A stretch of 7,875 nt of DNA from Deltaproteobacteria bacterium (GTDB lineage Bacteria; Desulfobacterota; Desulfomonilia; UBA1062). The notes under the pieces are model-generated. The model was given only the letters and a program-made list of their open reading frames with translations, was not told where the DNA came from and made no database searches. Below, piece by piece: positions 1 to 4,547 of the stretch. The stretch covers positions 1 to 7,875 of the forward strand of contig JAGVNP010000313.1 of NCBI GenBank assembly GCA_020053185.1, given 5' to 3'. Every line of letters begins with the position of its first letter. Position 1 is the first letter of the stretch. A program made the position numbers and the translations under genes.

Positions 1-1542
1 AGAAACTTTCTCTTTGCCTGGGACCTGCATATTATAGATTGGCATTTCAGATATTTCTCCGGAAACAAATTCATATTTCTCAACATCTGCTCCGTTTTTG
101 GTCAGAGAAAGATATGAATCCCCCCTCGGAAGCACTCCTGCATATGGGGTGTCGGTGAGTTGTTTCATGGAAGCAGCGTGTATCTGAAATTTTCCGGAGA
201 TGTTAGAAGAAAAAACCAGGGCTCCGTCTACCCATGCCGGGTCCATCTCGACAGAGGGCGACTCGGTAATTCTCTTCCATTCATTGTCGTAAACCCATAT
301 ATCCCAATTGCCGCCTATATTAACTGCTGCTGCAATCCGACCATCTTTGTCTGCAACAGGCCCGGATATTTGAATAGCCCCTTCCGGGCCTGGAATCAAA
401 TCCATAGACGGAGTATGGGTAAATTGTCCAATCACCGGGAGCGCTGTGCCTTTTAAATGGAGTTTAACCAACCATGGCATATCTGCCTTTCGCGTTACAG
501 CTACTCCCCCAAGGCCAGGGTCCCATACATGATCTATATTCACAGGAACTGCAACACCATTTTTATACTGGATTACCTTTGAGCTTCCACCATTGCCATA
601 TTCTGACACCCACAATACATCATCGCTGTCGATATACCCGTACCTGCTCCTCTCTCTTGCTCTATCAATGCCAGGATAAATACCGGAGACATTCCAATAG
701 GTAAAAGGATGCGGCCAATATCCTGTGATCATGAGACCTGCTTCCCCATTTTCCGGTGCATCCAATGTCTTGCGGAAAGCCTTCCAGAGATCAGACCATG
801 TTTTTCCAAAGGCCTTTTTTGCCTTGAAGTCGATCTCTATGGGAATAATGCCTGCGCCATGTATCTCTATAAAATCTAAAATTGCCACCCACCCATATGT
901 TTTATAAATCCAGGAGACAAACGGCCTTCCGTAAATCCTGTATCCGTAATATCCCGGCCAGGCACCCGGATGATTGCTCATTGTGGAAATATCATGCGGA
1001 ACAGATCCGCTAGCAATTGCAGCCTCATACGGGTCCTGCAGAGCATCAGGCTCGTAGAGTGTGTAGAGAAGATGTGAGATACCATCCTCTATCCATGGAG
1101 GAAGTATCGTATTGGGAGAGACAACCTCGCCGACAACTCTATGGGCTACACCGGGAAGCCCTGACCTGAGACAGTAGATTCCCTGTATACAGAGACCCTT
1201 AAAAAGAAAATAAGCCCAAGGGTCAGGATACATATACCCCTCTTCCAATACACCGGGCGCACGCAGAGGAATTCTCACCTCCCGGTGTGGAATCATGGAA
1301 ACCTTGGCTTGAGGGATATCCATGTCTTCATCAAGAATCACATGCACAGGAGTGTCAACGCTCACACCCATTGCATCTAAAAATGAGAGCATCCCGGGTA
1401 TCTTGTTCTTTAGTTGCAGAGCGATCTGCTCGCTTTCCTTTGGATAGTACAGATAGATGCCGTCTTGAACAATATATTCAAGGGCATCCGCATTGGATGC
1501 ACAAAACAAAACAACGCATGACACAACAAATAGTTTTTTCAT
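1..1542 (-). CDS. Secreted protein: degenerate peptidase-MA-like domain plus TolB/WD40-like propeller (C-terminus off window)
   Basis: The frame is open for 514 codons from an ATG at 1540-1542 to the window edge, so the C-terminus is missing. Residues 1-20 form a signal peptide (MKK, hydrophobic core, cleavage near ASNADA), which implies export. Residues 60-260 resemble gluzincin/peptidase-MA-like domains: a helix around H134, then LPPWIEDGIS (147-156) matching the family's 'lPxWlxEGlA', then YRIYGRPFVSWIYKTYG (201-217) and a final amphipathic segment with FGKTWSDLW (245-253). The expected HExxH reads HRVVG, so zinc binding and catalysis are probably lost. From about residue 300 on there are propeller-like repeats, best seen as NWDIWVYD (412-419), MDPAWVDGALVFSSN (433-447) and QLTDTP (461-466), typical of TolB/PD40 blades. 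No Shine-Dalgarno is visible before the ATG; the start rests on the signal peptide and on the lack of another nearby start. The substrate is unknown. The gap to the upstream coiled-coil gene is 142 bp, so it may be transcribed separately. Confidence 0.85.
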   Translation of the reverse strand, partial: MKKLFVVSCVVLFCASNADALEYIVQDGIYLYYPKESEQIALQLKNKIPGMLSFLDAMGVSVDTPVHVILDEDMDIPQAKVSMIPHREVRIPLRAPGVLEEGYMYPDPWAYFLFKGLCIQGIYCLRSGLPGVAHRVVGEVVSPNTILPPWIEDGISHLLYTLYEPDALQDPYEAAIASGSVPHDISTMSNHPGAWPGYYGYRIYGRPFVSWIYKTYGWVAILDFIEIHGAGIIPIEIDFKAKKAFGKTWSDLWKAFRKTLDAPENGEAGLMITGYWPHPFTYWNVSGIYPGIDRARERSRYGYIDSDDVLWVSEYGNGGSSKVIQYKNGVAVPVNIDHVWDPGLGGVAVTRKADMPWLVKLHLKGTALPVIGQFTHTPSMDLIPGPEGAIQISGPVADKDGRIAAAVNIGGNWDIWVYDNEWKRITESPSVEMDPAWVDGALVFSSNISGKFQIHAASMKQLTDTPYAGVLPRGDSYLSLTKNGADVEKYEFVSGEISEMPIYNMQVPGKEKVS

Positions 1543-1684
1543 CTTAATAATATATAACGACTTATTTGTTGTTTTCTTTAGTGTCGATTTTTTAAAAACA
1601 TTCCATTTATATGAATATTACTTGCAGCAATATATGTGATTGGCTGATTATTAACTTTTTTTGGCAACAGGTTTATGCTTTTTT

Positions 1685-1918
1685 CTATTTATCAAAAAGC
1701 GACCCCAACTCGCCACGCATCTTTTTTAAGTCTTTTTTCTTTCGCTCGTTAGCTTCTTCAAGCCTGGCCACGCGATCTCTGAGGCTCTGAAGTTCTTTTT
1801 TTAAAGCTTTGATATCTTCCTGCAAAAGATTAATGTCGGACTTTGTATCAATGTCGTAGGAAAAATCATCCATCAAAGAAAAAAGGTCGTTGACCTTTTC
1901 CTTTGTGCTAGAGTCCAT
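1685..1918 (-). CDS. Small coiled-coil protein, 77 aa
   Basis: This is a short, highly charged soluble protein with no signal peptide or membrane segment. Residues 28-70 show continuous heptad spacing of Ile/Leu/Val (LLQEDIKALKKELQSLRDRV, then ARLEEANERKKK), so a single parallel coiled coil or helical hairpin is likely. Residues 1-25 are acidic and may form a separate short helix (NDLFSLMDDF). The ATG at 1916-1918 lies inside the 3' end of the preceding coiled-coil gene, overlapping it by 11 bp, which suggests translational coupling and a functional partnership. The Shine-Dalgarno is weak (GAAG close to the ATG), consistent with coupled re-initiation. No family is recognised. It could be a subunit, scaffold or regulator of the larger coiled-coil protein, or less likely a ZapB-like or SlyX-like small coiled coil. 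The overlap and lack of frame disruption make it a credible gene, but no function can be assigned from sequence. Confidence 0.75.
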   Translation of the reverse strand: MDSSTKEKVNDLFSLMDDFSYDIDTKSDINLLQEDIKALKKELQSLRDRVARLEEANERKKKDLKKMRGELGSLFDK

Positions 1919-2663
1919 ATGCTTCTTTTTTCGCCTTTACACGGATGGTTGACAGGGAAGTATAGACCTTTTCGAGAGTTTCTTTTAACTCTTTTATTTC
2001 CTGCGAAAGAGAATCGTTCTTTTCCTGCTGCAAATCTATTATGGCTTCCAGCTCTTTTACCCTGCTTCTGTTAAGCCCAAGCTCTTGTTCCAGGATTGAC
2101 GACTTTACTTCGAATTTTGCTCTATGCTGCAGCTCATCGCTAAGCCTGTTATACTTGGCTTCAAATGCATTTTTTTCCTTTATAGCTTTTTCTATTTCTT
2201 GCGTCTTCTCGGTAAGTTTTCTGGAAATGTTTTCAATGTATACACTGCTGTCTTCTACCTGCTCATTGAGAAATGCCAGCTCTTTCTTAAACGCATCCTG
2301 ATCAATAATGTTTTTCTTTAGATCAGAAATCGTAATTTTAAGTATGGCATTTTCACTAAGGGCTTTTTCCAGAGATTTTTTCTCTTCCCTTACCTGTCGC
2401 ATCAAGTCCTTATTGCGAAATAGGGCTTCTGTGACTTCGATATTCAAGTCCTCTATTGCGCTGATCGTTACATCTGGCTTACGCGGACTTTCAGGTAGTG
2501 CTATTTCTTTTTCTGGCTCCTTCTTAAAAGCAAGAGACGGAGCTTCTTCTTCAACGGAACTTTCTTGAATACGAACAGGGTCTATGTTCCACGGCCTGCT
2601 ATGAGCACTCCGCAACTTTTTCGGCATCTTCTCTGCCACGTTTTTATCAAATCCATCCTGCAT
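1908..2663 (-). CDS. Coiled-coil protein with basic, disordered N-terminus (candidate ParA partner), 251 aa
   Basis: I place the start at the ATG 2661-2663 because a strong GGAGG lies 5 nt upstream. A TTG 15 bp further upstream (2676-2678) overlaps that ribosome site and is rejected. Residues 1-35 are basic and low in hydrophobics (KMPKKLRSAHSRPW at 12-25). Residues 35-68 are acidic and proline-rich, likely disordered. Residues 69-246 form a long coiled coil with near-continuous heptads, rich in Glu and Lys, with no Cys, signal peptide or transmembrane segment, so it is a cytoplasmic filament- or scaffold-like protein. It follows the ParA gene on the same strand and overlaps the next small coiled-coil gene. 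A basic N-terminal peptide, disordered linker and coiled coil is the architecture of several ParA/MinD-activating partners (PomX of Myxococcus, for example); that role here is inference. Long coiled coils also resemble unrelated ones such as SMC arms by composition alone, so homology cannot be judged by eye. Confidence 0.85.
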   Translation of the reverse strand: MQDGFDKNVAEKMPKKLRSAHSRPWNIDPVRIQESSVEEEAPSLAFKKEPEKEIALPESPRKPDVTISAIEDLNIEVTEALFRNKDLMRQVREEKKSLEKALSENAILKITISDLKKNIIDQDAFKKELAFLNEQVEDSSVYIENISRKLTEKTQEIEKAIKEKNAFEAKYNRLSDELQHRAKFEVKSSILEQELGLNRSRVKELEAIIDLQQEKNDSLSQEIKELKETLEKVYTSLSTIRVKAKKEAYGL

Positions 2664-2668
2664 ATCTT

Positions 2669-2673
2669 CCTCC
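2669..2673 (-). promoter_or_regulatory. Shine-Dalgarno deciding the start of the 251-aa coiled-coil gene
   Basis: The minus strand reads GGAGG, followed by five bases (AAGAT) and the ATG at 2661-2663. This is near-ideal spacing. It argues against the in-frame TTG at 2676-2678, for which no ribosome site is visible. Confidence 0.8.
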
Positions 2674-2694
2674 AACAACTATTAAGACAGCCCC

Positions 2695-2721
2695 TTTATA
2701 TAAATTCTTCTACAATGTCAA
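2695..2721 (-). promoter_or_regulatory. Candidate sigma70-type promoter for the coiled-coil gene pair
   Basis: On the minus strand a perfect -35 hexamer TTGACA (2716-2721) is followed by TATAAA (2695-2700) after a 15-bp spacer; shifting the -10 by one or two bases gives poorer matches at 16-17 bp. Initiation would fall near 2688, leaving a leader of about 25 nt before the ATG. The -10 lies in a perfect 10-bp palindrome, TTTATATAAA (2695-2704), which could be an operator or simply AT-rich chance. The spacer is short, so confidence is moderate. If real, the coiled-coil genes can be expressed apart from the HEAT-ParA pair. A second TATAAT further upstream (2740-2745) lacks a convincing -35. Confidence 0.4.
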
Positions 2722-2823
2722 ATCTTTATAAACACCATATTATAACTATTGAATTTTATTACAAAAATGTTGGCAAAATCTACTATATAAAGCTCTCTAA
2801 TTTTCCACTGCTATTAATGATAA

Positions 2824-2842
2824 CCTATTATAAATTAATAGG
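2824..2842 (-). repeat. Perfect 7-bp inverted repeat over the stop codon of the ParA-like gene
   Basis: CCTATTA (2824-2830) and TAATAGG (2836-2842) are perfect inverted arms around a 5-nt loop, and the ParA stop codon lies in the left arm. In the minus-strand RNA no uridine tract follows, so it is not a standard Rho-independent terminator. It may protect or end the transcript weakly, act as a protein-binding site, or be chance in an AT-rich stretch. Confidence 0.35.
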
Positions 2843-3787
2843 CAAGGGATCAAAAACCTCCTTGATAAAACCATCAATATCTACTGCCCCTCTTGATGTG
2901 GGGGCATATTGATGAAGAGGCAGACCCAAGCTTGCTGCCTCTGCCATCTTTGTGTCTTGGCGGATAATGGTATCCATCAAATAATCTTTATAATGTTTTT
3001 CGAGGGCTTCTTTTGCCCTCAGACAGATATTATGAGAAGCATTGTAATGATTAATGAACACTCGTATGTTGTTAAACAGAAAATCAAAATCCTCTTCGAT
3101 AGTTGAAATTGTCTCAAAGAGTATCTTGAGCCCGTGATATGAGAGAAAGTCAGCCAGCACAGGTACAAAGAGTTCTGTTGAGGCCAGTATACCGTTAAGA
3201 TTTAAAAGCCCGATAGATGGAGATGCGTCCATTATGATAACATCATAATCATCCTGTATAGAGGCAAGGCTCTTTTTTAATCGTGTCTCACGTGCATTTA
3301 CTGAAGTAAGTGCAATCTCTACAGGCGAGAGGTTTAGGTTCGCAGGAATAAGCTTAAGGTTCGCCACCGGTGTGTCAAGGATAGTCTCCTTAATATCCAT
3401 GCGCTCAATCAGCACATTGTACAAGGTATGCTCAAAGTCAGAGTGATCAATGCCTAGACACTGCGTCAGATGTCCCTGCGGATCCAGATCGATCAGAAGA
3501 ACCTTCATCCCCAGCTGGGAAAGCCTGAATGCGTAAAAAGCAGAAACGCTGGTTTTCCCTGTACCTCCCTTAAAGTTAAGAAAGAGCTGTCTCCTCTTTG
3601 TGGGAACAAGCGGTTTTTTCTTTAAGATCTTGAGGTAGTTGGGAATGTCCTGCGGCGAATACCTGCGCATATCGTTAACAATTTCCGGTTTCGGAAATTT
3701 TCCTGCTGCCTCTCCATCTAAAAGAGATGTCTTGGATATACCCAAAAGAGAGGCAAATGCCTTTGGCGAATAATAGGTCTGTTTCAC
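2828..3787 (-). CDS. ParA/MinD-family ATPase with N-terminal MerR-like HTH, 319 aa
   Basis: This is a dimerising ATPase expected to bind DNA non-specifically when ATP-bound and to position DNA or a protein cargo. Residues 5-50 look like a MerR-type helix-turn-helix: YYSPKAFASLLGISKTSL, then a wing ending MRRYSPQDI. The ATPase follows: deviant Walker A KGGTGKTS (73-80) with signature Lys73, Walker A' LLIDLDPQG (97-105), Walker B VIIMDASPSIG (183-193), and the C-terminal ParA signature IIRQDTKMAEAASLGLPL to YAPTSRGA (274-301). Length and the extra DNA-binding domain resemble type Ia ParAs (P1 ParA, F SopA), which also repress their own operon. The start is GTG, directly after the stop codon of the HEAT gene and preceded by GGGAGGG at 9-nt spacing, so the pair is an operon and probably coupled. 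No ParB homologue is present in the window. The downstream coiled-coil protein is the obvious candidate activator. The cargo is unknown; cell division site, chemosensory array, pilus/flagellum or carboxysome-like cargo are all known for ParA relatives. Confidence 0.93.
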   Translation of the reverse strand: MKQTYYSPKAFASLLGISKTSLLDGEAAGKFPKPEIVNDMRRYSPQDIPNYLKILKKKPLVPTKRRQLFLNFKGGTGKTSVSAFYAFRLSQLGMKVLLIDLDPQGHLTQCLGIDHSDFEHTLYNVLIERMDIKETILDTPVANLKLIPANLNLSPVEIALTSVNARETRLKKSLASIQDDYDVIIMDASPSIGLLNLNGILASTELFVPVLADFLSYHGLKILFETISTIEEDFDFLFNNIRVFINHYNASHNICLRAKEALEKHYKDYLMDTIIRQDTKMAEAASLGLPLHQYAPTSRGAVDIDGFIKEVFDPLPINL

Positions 3788-4435
3788 TTAAATTTTCCCT
3801 CCCATAAGCTCCCACCAGCTTTTCCATTTTACAGAGATCCATTCCAATTCCTCGTCTGGCACACTATAAGGATCTCCAAAGTTTTTTCCTGTGATTTTCT
3901 CCAGTATCTTCATTGCACGTCTCTTGAACTCGATCTCTTCATCGTCCAGAATCTTTATCACATCTCCCACTGCCTCTTTGCTCTCCCATATGCCCAGTAT
4001 TCCCAATGCCTCTTTCCGCAAAGCCGGGTCGCTATCCGCTACAGCCAGGCAGGCTACCTTTTTTAATGTGTCCTGATCCTTGGTCCACCCAAGATAGCTT
4101 AGCACCCTCCTGCGAACATACGGATCTTTATCATCCAGCCATTTGATGGCTGTTTTTATATCAACTTCGCCCTTTCGAAGCAGATATCGTATTGCAATCC
4201 CTCTTATCTTAGGGTCTGGATCCTTTGCAGCCTCGTGAAACAGCGTAGAAAAATCTCTGGAGTCTTCAAAGAGCGCATCATAAACAATCTCTTTTGTACT
4301 GTTATCTGCATCCTTTAGCACAGGGGACATAATATCTTCCGGATCTTTGATCTCTTTGAGGATGGCTCTCACTGCCATCTTCTTTATTTCAAGATCCTTA
4401 TCTCTGAGGTCAGTGAGCGCTCGATCTATTTGCAA
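3788..4435 (-). CDS. HEAT-repeat protein, 215 aa
   Basis: Almost the whole protein is an alpha-solenoid of about six short HEAT-like helical pairs (roughly residues 4-182). The clearest repeats are KDPDPKIRGIAIRYLL (71-86), DDKDPYVRRRVLSYLG (101-116), ADSDPALRKEALGILG (133-148) and DDEEIEFKRRAMKILEKI (164-181). All share the Asp-Pro turn and Arg followed by Ala/Leu that HEAT repeats show. The C-terminus has a tryptophan-rich tail, EWISVKWKSWWEL (198-210), often seen capping bacterial HEAT proteins. No signal peptide is present, so it acts in the cytoplasm, most likely as a protein-binding scaffold. The start is TTG at 4433-4435, supported by GGGAGG six bases upstream; the first in-frame ATG is at residue 20 and would cut into the first repeat. 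It directly precedes the ParA-like gene without spacing, which suggests joint function, in outline like PomY and PomZ of Myxococcus, though PomY is much larger. Phycobilisome-lyase-type HEAT enzymes are a less likely alternative. Confidence 0.88.
   Translation of the reverse strand: MQIDRALTDLRDKDLEIKKMAVRAILKEIKDPEDIMSPVLKDADNSTKEIVYDALFEDSRDFSTLFHEAAKDPDPKIRGIAIRYLLRKGEVDIKTAIKWLDDKDPYVRRRVLSYLGWTKDQDTLKKVACLAVADSDPALRKEALGILGIWESKEAVGDVIKILDDEEIEFKRRAMKILEKITGKNFGDPYSVPDEELEWISVKWKSWWELMGGKI
3797..3803 (-). promoter_or_regulatory. Ribosome binding site supporting the GTG start of the ParA-like gene
   Basis: The minus strand reads GGGAGGG, nine bases before the GTG at 3785-3787. The site lies within the last codons of the HEAT gene (Gly-Gly-Lys), so ribosomes finishing that gene would uncover or reuse it. 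No ATG occurs in frame within the HTH, which makes GTG the only sensible start. Confidence 0.75.
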
Positions 4436-4441
4436 CAGATG

Positions 4442-4447
4442 CCTCCC
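4442..4447 (-). promoter_or_regulatory. Ribosome binding site for the TTG start of the HEAT gene
   Basis: The minus strand reads GGGAGG followed by six bases (CATCTG) and TTG at 4433-4435. Strength and spacing are close to ideal, and no ATG or GTG competes nearby in this frame. The rare TTG start may lower expression relative to the ParA-like protein downstream. Confidence 0.75.
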
Positions 4448-4455
4448 TTTTCTGC

Positions 4456-4487
4456 ATTATATAAATAGTATTACCATATATAGTCAA
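4456..4487 (-). promoter_or_regulatory. Candidate promoter for the HEAT-ParA operon
   Basis: On the minus strand TTGACT (4482-4487) matches five of six -35 bases. It is followed by TATATA (4458-4463) at 18 bp or by a perfect TATAAT (4456-4461) at 20 bp. Initiation would fall near 4449-4451, just ahead of the ribosome site, giving a very short leader. The divergent priA start is 60 bp away, so both promoters share this 112-bp gap. No equally good promoter is visible for priA; TTGCCC (4514-4519) with TAGTTT (4536-4541) is a weak possibility. Confidence 0.45.
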
Positions 4488-4547
4488 GGCATTCTGATCA
4501 TTAATAATTTTATTTGCCCTTTTGCGATACAGTGGTAGTTTAGATTT

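Larger units (their letters stand above)
2664..2827. other. AT-rich intergenic gap between parA-like and coiled-coil genes
   Basis: This 164-bp gap has clearly lower GC than the flanking genes. It contains the candidate promoter and several similar AT motifs: TTTATATAAA at 2695-2704, TTTATAAA at 2725-2732, TATATAAA at 2784-2791, and TATTATAA at 2738-2745, which recurs at 2826-2833 inside the hairpin at the end of the ParA gene. No open reading frame of interest lies here. ParA loci often carry operator or centromere-like sites beside the ATPase gene, so it is the natural place to look for one, but no long iterated repeat is visible. Confidence 0.35.

Noticed and set aside
160..1547. Plus-strand open frames at 160-456, 474-704, 725-907 and 1287-1547
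   Set aside because: They lie antisense to the continuous 514-codon minus-strand gene, have no family resemblance and read as low-quality Cys/His/Ser-rich translations.
1543..1684. Promoter or terminator between the small coiled-coil gene and the secreted-protein gene
   Set aside because: TTGCTG with TATAAA on the minus strand has only a 13-bp spacer, and the GCATAAACCTGTTGC stretch pairs over three bases only; neither is convincing.
2664..2678. TTG at 2676-2678 as start of the coiled-coil gene
   Set aside because: It overlaps the GGAGG that is ideally spaced for the ATG at 2661-2663, and has no ribosome site of its own.
2828..3787. Chromosomal parAB (Soj/Spo0J) origin segregation locus
   Set aside because: No ParB, no rsmG/mnmG neighbours and no parS-like 16-bp palindrome are visible, and the HTH fusion is not typical of Soj.
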